A program made the translations under genes and the position numbers. Shown here piece after piece: positions 11,428 to 22,590 of a stretch of DNA of 64,000 bases. This DNA comes from Zingiber officinale (Eukaryota; Streptophyta; Magnoliopsida; Zingiberales; Zingiberaceae): the NCBI RefSeq assembly GCF_018446385.1, contig NC_055992.1, forward strand, positions 18,756,877-18,820,876, in the 5' to 3' direction. Below the pieces are notes generated by a model that had not been told where the DNA came from, made no database searches, and saw only the letters and a program-made list of their open reading frames with translations. Each line of letters opens with the position of its first letter. Positions within the stretch are counted from its first letter, which is position 1.

Positions 11428-12935
11428 TCATACGGATATAGGGGAAGGGAGAATTAAGAGGAGAGGGAGGGGTATTTTCGTCATTACCCTGTGTAGGGCT
11501 TTAAGGGGGAAGGGAGCACTGTTGAGAAAGGGGGAGCTTCGTTGGCTTCTGTTCGCCGCCACCGCGAATACAATCTATTGCTCACTGGACCAACCTCGCC
11601 GCCTCCGAGCGCCTCTCGCCACCGGTCACCACCTCCTCCCCTCTCCTCGCTGACACTGGCCGCTCCCCTTCTCTTCTCTCCCTCTCCTCTGGGTCTTCTC
11701 TCCGCCGCCTCACGCATAGGAGGTCTCCTTCGTTGGCTTCGCCGCCACCGCGTCCAAGGATCGAGAAGGAGGGGACAACTTCTTCTTGGCTTCGCACACC
11801 TCCACCCTGAGGACCAACGACGTCGGTCTCTGAACACTCGTCGTCGCTCGTGCTGTCGCTAGCGTCCATGCCGGAGCTATCCTTCCTCTGTTCTCGCTCT
11901 CTTTCTCCTCTCCTCCTCTCGCTGGAGCTGCCTCCGAGCCATCCCTCTTCTTTCGACGACCATGCTACCGCGAGCATCGCTGACTCCTTGCTGTCGTCTC
12001 CTCTCCATGCCATCAGCCCCCTCTTTCCTCACCTGAGACGCGTCGCAGCCTGGGTGTCGCACGCCTATACTGCCTCAGCTGCCGTTGCAGCCCCGTCGAC
12101 CAGCAACCTAGCCGACCAGTAACCCTTTCCTACTATGCGCACTGTCTTTCCCTCTACTGGCCAACGTCGGAGACAGCCAAGGAGGCACCGTCTCCCCTTA
12201 CACCGACAACCTGGACTTACACCCTCGCTGCCAGCTTCGCCAGAACCCCCTCTCTTGCTGCTGCTCCCAAGCATCAATTCGGCTACTATCACCGTAGGCC
12301 CTATGGTGGCCCATCTGATGGTGTTACACTTCCGTTGTGCTCCAGCCTTTGTGCCAGTTTATGTGTATGCTATGTCCTGATCTTCGTATTGATCTGATTT
12401 GCGTGTTGTTATTATCTCTCGGCCTACGTGTCGCTATTATCTCCCGGCTTACATGTCGCTATTATCTCTCAGTCTGCGTGCCACTATTATCGCCTGGTCT
12501 GCGTGCCACTATTGTCTCCCAACCTGCAGCTCATCTTTCGACTCCGTGTCACGCCCGACTCCGCGTCGTCAGGTTCAGCTCTCCATCCTGATTGGGAGTC
12601 GTCTACTCTTCTGAGTCACGATAACTCGAGCAGCGTCCCATCTGAGGGCACCCCCTGGGTCAGGGTACATTCTCCATTCATATTTTATACGTATTTCATT
12701 ATTTTATATCTTAGCATATTACTTATATACTCGTTGGATCTGTCTCGAGCATCCGGGTACTAGAGACCGGGGTGACCCGATCGCTGGCTGTAAGTAGCGT
12801 TGATCAGAGGATTTCTGACGACTTGGTCAACATAGAAGACATCTCAGCATACCCCCTCTGGGACATCGCGACTCGGTTAACATTCCATCCACCTCACCCT
12901 GGCAGTCCATCTGACTCAGATTCTGAGCAGGATCA
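11428..12935 (+). repeat. Left LTR (1508 bp)
   Basis: It matches the right LTR from ATACGGATATAGGGG to GATTCTGAxCAGxATCA. The first bases (TC) differ from the TGTA of the right LTR, so the 5' TG appears mutated. GC-rich frames at 11484-12122 on both strands are open by composition and repeat in the other LTR; they are not called genes. Confidence 0.88.
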
Positions 12936-12938
12936 ATT

Positions 12939-12956
12939 TGGCGCCGTCTGTGGGAA
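12939..12956 (+). other. Primer-binding site of the LTR element
   Basis: TGGCGCCGTCTGTGGGAA starts 3 bases after the left LTR end. It is absent at the matching place after the right LTR, as expected. Confidence 0.85.
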
Positions 12957-13734
12957 TCTTCTCCACCTGTTCTAGAACGTGAAGATGGATGACGTCAGAA
13001 GGTTCTCTGTCATTATCACAGTCCCGGAGGATTTCTACGAACTTATTAGCTTCTCTCCTCACTCCATAGGTATTCGGGAGCCAAGGGATTAAGTTGGAAC
13101 TTCAGCTGGCTAACAGGCCCTACTCCCTTTACCCACAGTGCTATGCTTCCTTCTACTGATACGGACTCTGCTCCCTTATATTATCATGGGCTTCGTTCCC
13201 TTTAACGATTAGGGCTCATATTATTATCTTCTCCCCTCGCTCCACGGGTATTCGGGAGTTGAGGAACCAAGACATATCCTCAATCGATCGACACCACTTT
13301 GCGATCAGGTATAACAAAGGCTCAGCTCACTCATATTGCTATAGGTTTTGCTTCTATAGACTTCAGGGCTTAACCTCTCCCGTTCGGGGTCAAGTGGTTT
13401 TCACTGATCTTAGACCAGCTTATCAGATTTCTTATCTCCCCCGTTCGGAGTTGAGGTATCACCACCGGTCTCGGACCGGAATATCGCCACTGGTCTCGAA
13501 CCAGAGGATCGCCACTAGTCTCGGATCGGAGTATCGCCGACAACCTCCCGGTCGGGCTCCAGACTCTCGCCCCAGCGCGAGTTCTAAGTGAGCATGCTCT
13601 CATGCCTCCAGACTCTCGCCCCAGCGTGAGTTATAAGTGAGCATGCTCTCACGACCAACGACCTCCCAGTAAGGCTCCCACGCTCAACTACTAGTCGGTC
13701 GGGTTACTCCCTAGTCAGGGGCTCACTTCACTCG

Positions 13735-14100
13735 CCGCTCTATCCCGCACTCATCACACTTGCCTCACTCGTCGCTCTGTCCGACACTCTCCATTCACGT
13801 TTTCGCTCGCCGCTGTTGCTCAATCGGCACTCACTGCTCACTCACCGCTCTGTCCGACACTCACCATACTCGTCTCACTCGTCGCTTTGCCCGACACTCA
13901 TCACGCTCGCTCCATTCATCAGTCTGCCCGACACTTATCATTCACAACTTACTTGTCACTCTGCCCGACACCCACCATTCGCATCTCAATCACCACTATG
14001 CTCGACACTCACTGCTCTTGCCTCCCTTGTCACTTTGCATGGAACTTGTCCCTCGCATCTCACTCATCGCTTTGCCCCGCATTTGCTGCACGGTCGATAT
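13735..14100 (+). repeat. 37-bp degenerate tandem array
   Basis: The string (T/C)C(C/T)GACACTC recurs near 13781, 13854, 13891, 13928, 13966 and 14003, about every 37 bp, within CTCACTCGTCGCTCTG-like units. It forms the 5' leader part of the element's internal region. Confidence 0.85.
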
Positions 14101-14449
14101 CCGCTTTCCTCCTAGATTGACATTCACATAACCGTCCGATTGTTCTACTCCCGTTCACACTCCATCCACAGGCTCTGATTGCGTTCGCACCCGATCCACA
14201 GGCTTTGCTCTCAGTCGCTTTCAGTCTCTCAGGATCCGCGCCAGATTCAAGTCACAGAGCCTTTGCTCCCATTCGTACTTGATCCATGGGCTCTGCTTCC
14301 ATCCTCATTTAGTCTTAGGTTCCGTGCCTATCAAGCACACAGGTTTCGTACCCACTTGGCATTCTTTCGATCACCCGGTTGGCCTTCTCTTAGTCGACCG
14401 ATCAATATCACTTGGTTATTTGCTCGATTGTCCGCTTTGTATTAGTTGG

Positions 14450-14880
14450 CACTTTTCTCAATCACGCTCACGGCTTTGCTCGTCCATCATTCTCTTTATT
14501 ACCCGGTCGTGATTTACTGTTACTCGATCGACACTTTTCTCGTTCACGTTCATAGCTTCGCTCATCCATCATTCTCTCTATTGCTCGGCCGCAATTTACT
14601 ATCACTTGGCCCGTATTTTTCTCGGTCGCGCTCACGGCTTTGTTCGTCCCTCATTCCCTCTATGGCCCGGTCACGATTTATTGTCATTCGGTCGGTATTC
14701 TTCTCGATCGCGCTCATAACTTTGCTCGTCCATCATTCTCTCTATTGCCCAATCGCAATTTACTGTCGCTCGATCGGTATTTTTCTCGGTCGTGCTCACG
14801 GCTTTGTTCGTCCCTCATTCTCTCTATGGCCCTGTCATCATTTATTGTCGTTGGGTCGACATTTTCTTGATCGTGCACTC
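14450..14880 (+). repeat. 82-bp tandem array (five copies)
   Basis: Units carrying CGCTCACGGCTTTG..CGTCC(A/C)TCATTC, then a TTTACTGT/TCGATCGG segment, recur at about 14484, 14567, 14650, 14731 and 14813. Because 82 is not a multiple of 3, an open unit stays open in turn in all three frames. This accounts for the long 245-codon frame at 14446-15183 and its overlapping shadows. Confidence 0.88.
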
Positions 14881-15580
14881 GTCTTCGCCCGCTCATTCTC
14901 ATTCCGTCCGAACGACATTATCTCTGTTGGCTGGTCGACATTTTCTCGGTTGCGCGCTCGAACATCGCTCACACGTTCTTATTCCATCCGAACGGTATTA
15001 TCTCTGTTTCTTGATCGACATTTTCTCTATCTTGCGTTTGACACCCCTTGCCTATCGTCTTTCCACCCGCTCTGCATTTTCCCTATTACCTGGTCAGTAT
15101 TTTTTGATTTCCTGATCGTATTTTACAATCACCCGGTTGACATTTTTTATTTGTCTGACAACGGTTTGTTGTCGCTCGATTGACATTTCCTCGGTCACGC
15201 GCTCGGCACCGCCCACATATCATCTCTCCACCCATTTAACACGCCCCCTATCGTCTGCTCAGCATTCACTCTATCGCTCAGCTTAGCATCGCATGACCGT
15301 CTACTTGATATTGCTTGATCTCCCGCTCAACATTCGCTCTATCATTCGGCTTAGCATCGCATGACCGTCTGCTCAATGTCACTTGATCTCTCGCTCGGCA
15401 TCCGATCGATCGCTTGCTCGGCATCCGATCGATCGCTTGCTCGGTATCGCTCGATTTCTCACTTGGCATTCAACTGATTGCCTACTTGACACGATGATTT
15501 GACTCTGCATTCAGAAGGGATTTCGTTATTTGTTTAGTTGGGTTTAGCCAGTCGTATTCACGCCTCCTTCGACTAGACTT

Positions 15581-15592
15581 GAAGAGAAGACT
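15581..15592 (+). other. Polypurine tract
   Basis: GAAGAGAAGACT immediately precedes the right LTR start TGTAATACGG, the standard plus-strand priming position. Confidence 0.75.
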
Positions 15593-16347
15593 TGTAATAC
15601 GGATATAGGGGAAAGGGGGAATTAAGAGGAGAGGAAGGGGTATTTTCATCATTACCCTATGTAGGGCTTTAAGGGGGAAGTGAGCACTGTTGTGAAAGGG
15701 GGAGCTTCATTGGCTTCTGTCTGCCGCCACCGCGAACACAGTCCGTTGCTCACTGGACAGATTTTGCCGCCTCCGAGCGCCTCTCGCCACCGGTCGCCAC
15801 CTCCTCCCTTCTCCTCGCCGACGTCGGCCGCTCCCCTTCTCTTCTCTTCTCTTCTCTTCTCTTCTCTCCCTCTCCTCCGGGTCTTCTCTCCGCCGCCTCA
15901 CGCATAGGTGGTCTCCTTCGTTGGCTTGGCCGCCACCACGTCCAAGGATCGAGAAGGAGGGGACAACTTCTTCTTGGCTTCGCACACCTCCACCCTGAGG
16001 ACTAGTGATGCCGATCTCTACACACTCGTCGTCGGTTGTGCTGCTACCAGCATCCATGCCAGAGCTATCCTTCCTCTGTTCTCCTTCTCTCTCTCCTCTC
16101 CTCTCGCTGGAGCCACCTCCGAGCCATCCCTCTTCTTTCGACGACCACGCTACTGCGAACGTCGCCAACTCCTTGTCGTTGTCTCTTCTCCATGCCATCA
16201 GCCCCCTCTTTCCTCACCTGAGACGCGTCGCAACCCGGGTGTCGCACGCCTCTACTGCCTCAGCTACTGTTATAGCCTCGTCAACCAGCAGCCCTAGCCG
16301 GTCAGCAACCCTTTCCTACCACGCGCACTGCCTTTCCCTCTACTGGG

Positions 16348-17439
16348 TGTTGGTGCAACGGGGACAGGCAAGAGGGGGGTGAATTGCCTGAAACTAAAAG
16401 TTACCCTCCTCAAAGCTTTTCAACTCTAAAATAAAGCAACACTTAATAACAAAATAAAATAACAGAAAAGAAATGAAACTCAGCTATTTAACTTGGTTAC
16501 AACCGAGACGGTTGTTAATCCAAGGCGGTGGAAAGGCGCACTAAAAGAGTCTCATTCTCTGAAGGCGGAGAAGTCTTTTACACTTTTACAGCACAGTAGT
16601 TGCTAAGAGAATGAGAGTACAAGAGTTACTTTTTCATTTGTTTCCGTTGTTTAGAATAGCTACCCGAGACCCCCTTTATATAAGGGTTCTAAAGCTTATC
16701 AGATAACCTGAATCTTCGGGATCAGGTTTGACTCGAGAGGGATCGGTCGACCGATCCCCAGGTTCCGTCGACTGATCCCCAGGTTCGGTCGACCGAACCT
16801 GCTGTACCTGCCCAGTCTTCCGTCTAAGTGCAGTCTCTGTGGATCGAGCTTTGGTTCGGTCGACCGATCCTTATGTTCGGTCGACCGATCGGCCAACGGC
16901 CTCCAGCTGAGTTAGCCCGATCAACTTGCTCGACTGAGTCTCTGGATTAATTTTGATTCGGTCGACCGATCAGCTTTACCAACGGCCAGCTTCAGACGTG
17001 GCATTAGCGGTTGGCTGCTGATTGAGAGGGGTTCGGTCAACCGATCAGGAGGTTTGGTCGACCAAACTATTGACAAGTCAACTTCCAATTGACTTGCTCT
17101 GGTTCGACTTTTTTGGGTGATTTCGGCCATCCGGAATAGGGCTCACTCGAACCCAGTTCCCCGCCTTCTCCTCGAGCAGTCTTCCGTCCCGACTTTACGT
17201 CACTCGAACACCACGTATGTTCTTTACGCCCACCGGGTGTACTCTTCCGCAGCTCTCTCGTCCTTCGGACGCACCGAGCCCGTCGGCTCCCTTCCCGTGT
17301 CGTCCTTCTCGCTAGCTGCGTCTTCCGCTCGACTTCCTGCGCTCCTAAGCTCCTGCACACTTAGACACAAGGATCAAACACAAAGCAGGACCTAACCTAA
17401 ACTTGGTTGATCACATCAAGAATGTCATGGGGTTCAACA
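16348..17439 (-). mobile_element. Solo LTR (1092 bp) nested in the right LTR, TSD CTGGG
   Basis: It begins TGTTGGTGCAAC and ends GGTTCAACA, flanked by CTGGG at 16343-16347 and 17440-17444. The intact site in the left LTR (CTCTACTGG..CCAACG, about 12159-12175) confirms the insertion. A minus-strand TATATAAAG near 16673-16681 and the AGAGGGGGGTGAAT string shared with the 1014-2496 LTR suggest minus orientation. No internal region is present, so it is the product of LTR-LTR recombination. Confidence 0.92.
16743..17070. repeat. Cluster of TCGGTCGACCGA palindromes
   Basis: About eight exact or one- or two-mismatch copies of the 12-bp palindrome TCGGTCGACCGA occur, usually extended to GGTTCGGTCGACCGATCC-like strings (near 16743, 16764, 16785, 16855, 16876, 16957, 17031 and 17052). 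Confidence 0.88.
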
Positions 17440-18675
17440 CTGGGCAATGCCGGAGACAGCCAAGGAGGCACCATCTCCCCTTACACTGACAGCCTGGACT
17501 TACACCCTCACTGTCGACTTCGCCAGAACCCCCTCTTGCGCTGCTCCCAAGCATCGATTCGGCTACTGTCACCGTAGGCCCTGTGGTGGCCCATCTGATG
17601 GCGTTACACTTCCGTTGTGCTCCGGCCTTCGTGCCAATTTATGTGTATGCTATGTCCCGATCTTCATATTGATCTGATTTGCGTGCTGCTATTATTTCTC
17701 TGCCTTCATGCCGCTATTATCTCCCGACCTACGTGTCGATATTATCTCTCGGCCTGCGTGCCACTAATTATTTCCCGATTTGTGTGCCGCTATTGTCTCC
17801 CGGCCTATAGCTCATTCCGTGTCGCGCCCGGCTCCGCGTCGTCAGGTTCAGCTCTCCATCCTGATCGGGAGTCGTCTACTCTTCCGGGTCACGACAACTC
17901 AAGCAACGTCCCATCCAAGGGTGTCCCCTTGGGCCATGGTACATTCTCCATTCATATTTTATACGTATTTCATTATTTTATGTCTTATCCTGTTACTTAT
18001 ATACTCGTTGGATCTGTTTCGAGCATCGGGGTACCAGAGACTGGGGCGACCCGGTCACTGGCTGCAGGTAGCGTTGACTAGAGGACTTCTGACGACTTGG
18101 TCAACATAGAAGTCATCTCAGCATACCCCCTCCGGGACATCTTGACTCGGTTAACATTCTATCCACCTCACCCGGCGGTCCATCTGACTCAGATTCTGAA
18201 CAGAATCAAGTATTACTATCAAGGGGCATAGGGGCAATTCTCAGTGGATACAAAATACCATATTAATTATCTCAATTTCTCCTTACATGCGTTGTTGTTG
18301 GGCGACCCGAACATGGTTTTAGTCTCCTCACACCATGCTCGCAACATTCTTTAATCATAACCAAGATTTGACATCATATCTATCTTTCTCTCACTCAACC
18401 CTATCGGATGAGTGTAAATTTATAGATTAAATTATTTATGGTGGGATTTAAAAAATTATCAGTTACTTATAACTTGATTAATGATTAAATTTATTTGGAT
18501 GATTTAAATATTTGTTTATTTCAATATTAATTATATTGTACTTTTGGATTAAAAATTAATTATTTTAAATATTTTTAATTTATTTAAAATGTGTGATTGT
18601 TTATTGTAGAATATTAAGTGGATGAGAAATATAAAAATATCATATAATAAAAATTTAGTGATAAATTTAAAGATG

Positions 18676-18687
18676 TTTCTTGTAGTG
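18676..18687 (+). other. CACTA-type terminus (unit 1 tail)
   Basis: TTTCTTGTAGTG is the exact inverse complement of CACTACAAGAAA, the canonical CACTA end. Confidence 0.75.
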
Positions 18688-20551
18688 ATATAAGTCTCCA
18701 CATGTTAGCACAATTAGTTTGGGTAAGAGTATTACTATCAAGAGACATAGGGTTGATTTTCAGTGGATACAAAATACTCTACTAATTACCTCGATTGCTC
18801 CTTACATGCGTTGTTGTTATTGGACGACCCGATCATGTTGGGCTTGATCTTATCTAAGATCATGCCCGACATGATTTTAGTCTCCTCACACTATGGGCAC
18901 AATGTTCCTTGATCATAACTAAGGTTTGACTTCATATCTATCTTCCTCTCATTCAATGCTACCAGATGAGTGTAAATTTATAGATTAAATTATTTGTGAT
19001 GGGATTTAAAATTTTATCAGTTACTTATAGCTTGATTAATGGTTAAATTTATTTGGATGATTTAAATATTTATTTATCTCAATATTAATTATATTGTACT
19101 TTGGATTAAAAATTAATTCTTTTAAATATTTTAATTTATTTAAAATGGGTGATTGTTTATTGTAAAATATTAAGTGGATAAGAAATATAAAAATAGCATA
19201 TAATAAACATTTAGTGATAAATTTAAAGATTAAATTATATACAGATTTACAAATAGAAATGTATATGAATTTATAAATAGATTAAATTATATTTGATAGG
19301 CTATTTGAGACGATTAATAATAAATTTAAAATAAAATTAAAGATGAAATTAGTATTTGAAATTAATTTAATTTTGTCAATTTAATAACAAATGTATAAAC
19401 GGATTTTAGATTTGTTTCTAAAATTAAAGACAGAATATTTTCGTCTCGAAATTAGTCACGGAGCTTTCACTAATGAATTTTTAAGACGGAATATTTCGTT
19501 TCAAATTTTCTTTAGAGACGAAAAAATGATTTTCAGAGACAGTCATCTCTGAAGCCATGTGTTTCTTGTAATATGTAAGCCTCCACGTACTAGCACAATT
19601 AGTTTGGGTAAGAATATTACTATCAAGGGGCATAAGGTCGATTCTTAGTAGATACAAAATAGCCTACTAATTACCTAAATTCTTCCTTACATGCGTTGCT
19701 ATTGGGTGACCCGACCATGTTGGACTTGATCTTATCAAAGATCATGTCCAACACATGGTTTTAGTCTCCCCACATCATACTCACAATGTTCCTTGATCAT
19801 AATCAAGGTTTGACATCATATTTATCTTCCTCTCACTCAACCCTACCGGATGAGTGTAAATTTATAGATTAAATTATTTATGATGAGATTTAAAAATGTA
19901 TCAGTTACTTATAGCTTGATTAATGGTTAAATTTATTTGGATGATTTAAATATTTATTTATCTCAATATTAATTATACGGTACTTTTTCGATTAGAAATT
20001 GATCATTTTAAATATTTTTTAATTTATTTGAAATGTATGATTATTTATTGTAAAATATTAAGTAGATGAGAAATATAAAAATAGCATATAATAAAAAATT
20101 AGTGATAAATTTAAAGATTAAATTATATATGGATTTATAAATAGAAATGTATACGAATTTATAAATGGATTAACTTATATTTGATATGATATTTGAAATG
20201 GATTAATTTATATTTGATATGATATTTGAGACGGATTAATGATATATTTAAAATAAAATTAAAGATGGAATTAGTATTTGAAATTAATTTAATTTTATCA
20301 ATTTAATAACGAATGTATAAGAGGGTTTTAAATTTATTTTTAGTATTTGAAATTAATTTAATTTTATCAATTTAATAACGAATGTATAAGAGGGTTTTAA
20401 ATTTATTTTTAAAATTAGAGATAGAATATTTTCGTCTCTAAATTAATCACAGGTCTTTCACTAATAGATTTTTGAGACGAAATATTTCGTCTCAAATTTT
20501 CTTTAGAGACCGAAAAATGACTTATATATTTTTTTTGTTTCTAAAACTATG

Positions 20552-20564
20552 TTTTCTTGTAGTG
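20552..20564 (+). other. CACTA-type terminus (unit 3 tail)
   Basis: TTTTCTTGTAGTG, preceded by GAGACGAAATATTTCGTCTC at about 20474-20493, the kind of subterminal palindrome usual in CACTA elements. Confidence 0.75.
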
Positions 20565-20851
20565 TATAAGCCTCCACATGCTAGCACAATTAGTTTGGGT
20601 AAAAGTATTACTATCAAGAGAATAGGGTCGATTCTCAGTATATACAAAATACCCTACTAATTATCTTAATTTCTCCTTACATGAGTTGTTGTTAAGCGAC
20701 CCGACCATGTTGGGCTCAATCTTATCTAAGATCATGCCTAACATGATTTTAGTCTCCTCACATCATATGCTTCCAATATTCCTTGATCATAACCGAGATT
20801 TGATACTATATCTATCTCCCTCTCACTCAATCCTAATAAATGTAAATTTAT

Positions 20852-21930
20852 AGAAATTCAAATAAGTTAGGTTCATCAATAGATTTATGTCAAAACTCAT
20901 TAATCAATTTAAAGATCTTAGATTACATCTATTTTAGATTTTATGAATTTTTTAAATTATAAAAAGTTAAAAGATGTCATTCATTATTTATTTTAGATCC
21001 TAAGAGGTGTTCCAGGATTAAGTTTATGGGGCATGTAAAAAAAAATAGAATAGTTTAATCGAAGGAAACAAAGAGAAAAAAGTTATATGATAAGGTAAGA
21101 GATTAAAAAGTCAGCGATGGGAGAAATAAAATAGAAAGGTCAGTAAAGTCAATGTGCCTTTGATAAATTATTTGTGTATAGTTTATCCTTTCGTAAATTC
21201 CCGTAATAAATTTCCTTTTAATACCATTTTGTTCTTCATTAAAATGTAAATGAAAGATAAATGATCGTTTTAATTTTGCGCGTGTTTAAAAATGACCAGT
21301 GGATTTTTATGATGTACATAAATAAAATTGTTTAAAATTATGAGTAAATCTGTTTAAAAAATGGAAAAGGCTCGACTGATTTAATTATTATTTTTAATTA
21401 GCATTGTATTTAAACTATAATGCATCGGATGCTTATATAGTCTCAAATATTCACAGTACGATTATTAATTACAGTGTATTACATAATATTTTTCACTCGA
21501 ATCCGATATTGAGGTATTGGACCGCCAATATTTTCAAAACAATAATAAACTTTCGAATAAACTCCACTATTATTATGCGGTACTTTGCATGCCATCCGCC
21601 GTTCCGTTGCGCGTTTTGTGTTCTCTCCAATTAACACATGGGTGTATTATGGGTAAATTTAGTAGAGTGTCTTTATCAACGGGAAGTTGCAACTTCCCCC
21701 ATGGCCCCACGCTACACATGCAGCCATCCTTCTTAGGACGCTAAATGACCTATTTACCCCTCCTTGCCCCTAAGAAACCGAGAAAATAAAATGACAAAAG
21801 AATCCCTGATGCAAATCTTTAACTCCGACCCGAACGCTCATCATCAGACGGCTAGCGTTCGCCTCCTCGGCAGATCAGGTATCTCATGGCACTACCGTGA
21901 TTTTCGTAAACAAAAAGGGGAATTTATTCG
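20852..21930. other. Intergenic stretch upstream of the EDA6-like gene
   Basis: AT-rich sequence without a recognisable gene. From about 21590 the composition becomes gene-like (GC-richer), consistent with the promoter region of the following gene. Confidence 0.5.
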
Positions 21931-21940
21931 CTGCGGACTC

Positions 21941-21948
21941 TATAAAAG
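21941..21948 (+). promoter_or_regulatory. TATA box of the EDA6-like gene
   Basis: TATAAAAG in the context GACTCTATAAAAGGAGG predicts transcription start near 21970. No ATG occurs between there and the start codon at 22205. A GACGTGGC (ABRE/G-box core) lies at 22181-22188 in the leader. Confidence 0.75.
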
Positions 21949-22204
21949 GAGGTTCGACCTTGCTTTCAAAGGCTTTGCTAATCTCCCCCAATTCTTCTCC
22001 TTCCGCTTCTCTCTCGTTCGACGACGGCTGCCCTTCGCCGGAGAAACTAAGGTCCGGTCGATCTCTCCTCTTCCGACGCCGCCTCTAATTTTTTTTTTTT
22101 TCCTTTTTTTTTGGGGGGCTGGTGGTACACTGTATTTTGATTTCACTGGGTTCATTTCACCAATCGAGGGCGTCCTGGCTGACGTGGCGGGAGGGAGGGT
22201 CAGG

Positions 22205-22555
22205 ATGCTGAGCGAACCAGAGAAGAAGCTAAGCTCGGCGGGGAAGCGGAAGGGCCGCGATCAGGGCGAGGCCCAATCCGTGGCGGAAACGAAGCGAGCT
22301 CGGGCCGAGATCGAGGCCACGGCCCAGGGGAAGGACAACAGGCTCCTCGCCGGCTTCCTCGCGCACGAGTTCCTCTCCGGGGGCACGCTGCTCGGGCGGC
22401 GGTGGGATCCGTCGAAGGGTGCCTTCGAGCAGGGCATACTTCCACCGGCCTCCGGCGCGTACAGCCAGGCGTCGTACTTGTTGCTGAAGGCGGAGGGAAC
22501 CCACATCCCCGGCGTGGTGAACCCTAGCCAGCTCGCCAGATGGCTTCAAATGTGA
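22205..22555 (+). CDS. EDA6: EMBRYO SAC DEVELOPMENT ARREST 6-like small protein
   Basis: A single exon encodes 116 residues from the first ATG after the TATA box. The N-terminal half is charged and Lys/Arg/Glu-rich (GKRKGRDQ at about 14-21, KRAR at about 31-34), resembling a nuclear-localisation stretch. It is followed by the conserved core LLAGFLAHEFLSGGTLLG (about 51-68) and the conserved C terminus HIPGVVNPSQLARWLQM, ending in the stop. This pattern matches my recollection of the small plant family annotated as EMBRYO SAC DEVELOPMENT ARREST 6, whose biochemical role is unknown; the name comes from an Arabidopsis gametophyte mutant. The longer upstream in-frame extension to 21764 would start before the TATA box and is rejected. 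A strong donor, AACAG/GTAAGG, at 22590/22591 suggests an intron in the 3' UTR. The coding region is far GC-richer than its surroundings and uninterrupted, so it is probably functional. Family name is moderate confidence; the CDS itself is high. Confidence 0.82.
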   Translation: MLSEPEKKLSSAGKRKGRDQGEAQSVAETKRARAEIEATAQGKDNRLLAGFLAHEFLSGGTLLGRRWDPSKGAFEQGILPPASGAYSQASYLLLKAEGTHIPGVVNPSQLARWLQM

Positions 22556-22590
22556 GCGAGGGGGAACTTGAATCAAACTAAAAAAAACAG

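Larger units (their letters stand above)
12957..15580 (+). other. Internal region of the LTR element, non-coding
   Basis: No gag, protease, RT, RNase H or integrase motif was found in any frame. The content is repeated pyrimidine-rich sequence: a GGTCTCGGACCGGA/ATCGCC repeat at 13440-13560, a CTCCAGACTCTCGCCCCAGC duplication at 13558-13660, the 37-bp array and the 82-bp array described separately, then GCTCGGCATC-type repeats at 15260-15480. Confidence 0.8.
11428..18208 (+). mobile_element. Non-autonomous LTR retrotransposon (LARD/TRIM-like), complete ends
   Basis: The element has a left LTR 11428-12935, PBS 12939-12956, an internal region without gag or pol, a polypurine tract 15581-15592 and a right LTR 15593-18208, flanked by AGTAT duplications. 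Removing the nested solo LTR and its extra target copy (1097 bp) leaves 5684 bp. The internal 2.6 kb holds only tandem repeats, so proteins must have come from another element. The PBS string TGGCGCCGTCTGTGGGAA is of the kind seen in plant Ty3/gypsy elements, which is the basis for that tentative class. The LTRs differ by many substitutions and small indels, so the insertion is not recent. Confidence 0.88.
15593..18208 (+). repeat. Right LTR, split by a nested solo LTR
   Basis: It matches the left LTR over its length once 16348-17444 is removed (1519 bp remain against 1508). It carries a CTTCT microsatellite expansion at about 15838-15866 that is shorter in the left LTR. It ends GAATCA at 18208, followed by AGTAT. 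Confidence 0.88.
18214..20851 (+). repeat. Tandem array of 0.5-1 kb units (SINE-like head, CACTA-like tail)
   Basis: Units start with TAAGxCTCCACxTxxTAGCA at 11386/18214 (split), 18691, 19576 and 20567; unit 4 stops near 20851. Each head carries GGGTCGATTCTCAGTGGATA and TACAAAATACC, also found in the SINE at 54492-54684. The body is AT-rich, and units 2 and 3 contain GAGACGxAATATTTCGTCTC-like palindromes. The tails read TTTCTTGTAGTG (unit 1) and TTTTCTTGTAGTG (unit 3), the inverse of the CACTACAAGAAA end of CACTA transposons; the unit 2 tail is degenerate. Unit 1 lacks much of the body, and unit 3 has an extra internal duplication of about 70 bp near 20270-20410. Confidence 0.85.

Noticed and set aside
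14446..15183. 245-codon open frame
   Set aside because: It lies in the 82-bp array of the LTR element; repeat period and composition keep all frames open, and no protein family is recognised.
15707..16198. 163-codon minus-strand frame (and its counterpart at 11582-12013)
   Set aside because: The same frame occurs in both LTRs of the non-autonomous element; it is open by GC-rich, Arg/Glu-biased composition and lies in an LTR, not a gene.
11386..20851. Possible CRISPR-like or satellite array
   Set aside because: Units are 0.5-1 kb with transposon ends and no short regular spacers; this is plant nuclear DNA.
21764..22204. Upstream extension of the EDA6-like frame to 263 codons
   Set aside because: It would begin before the TATA box at 21941; the first ATG after the predicted transcription start is 22205.
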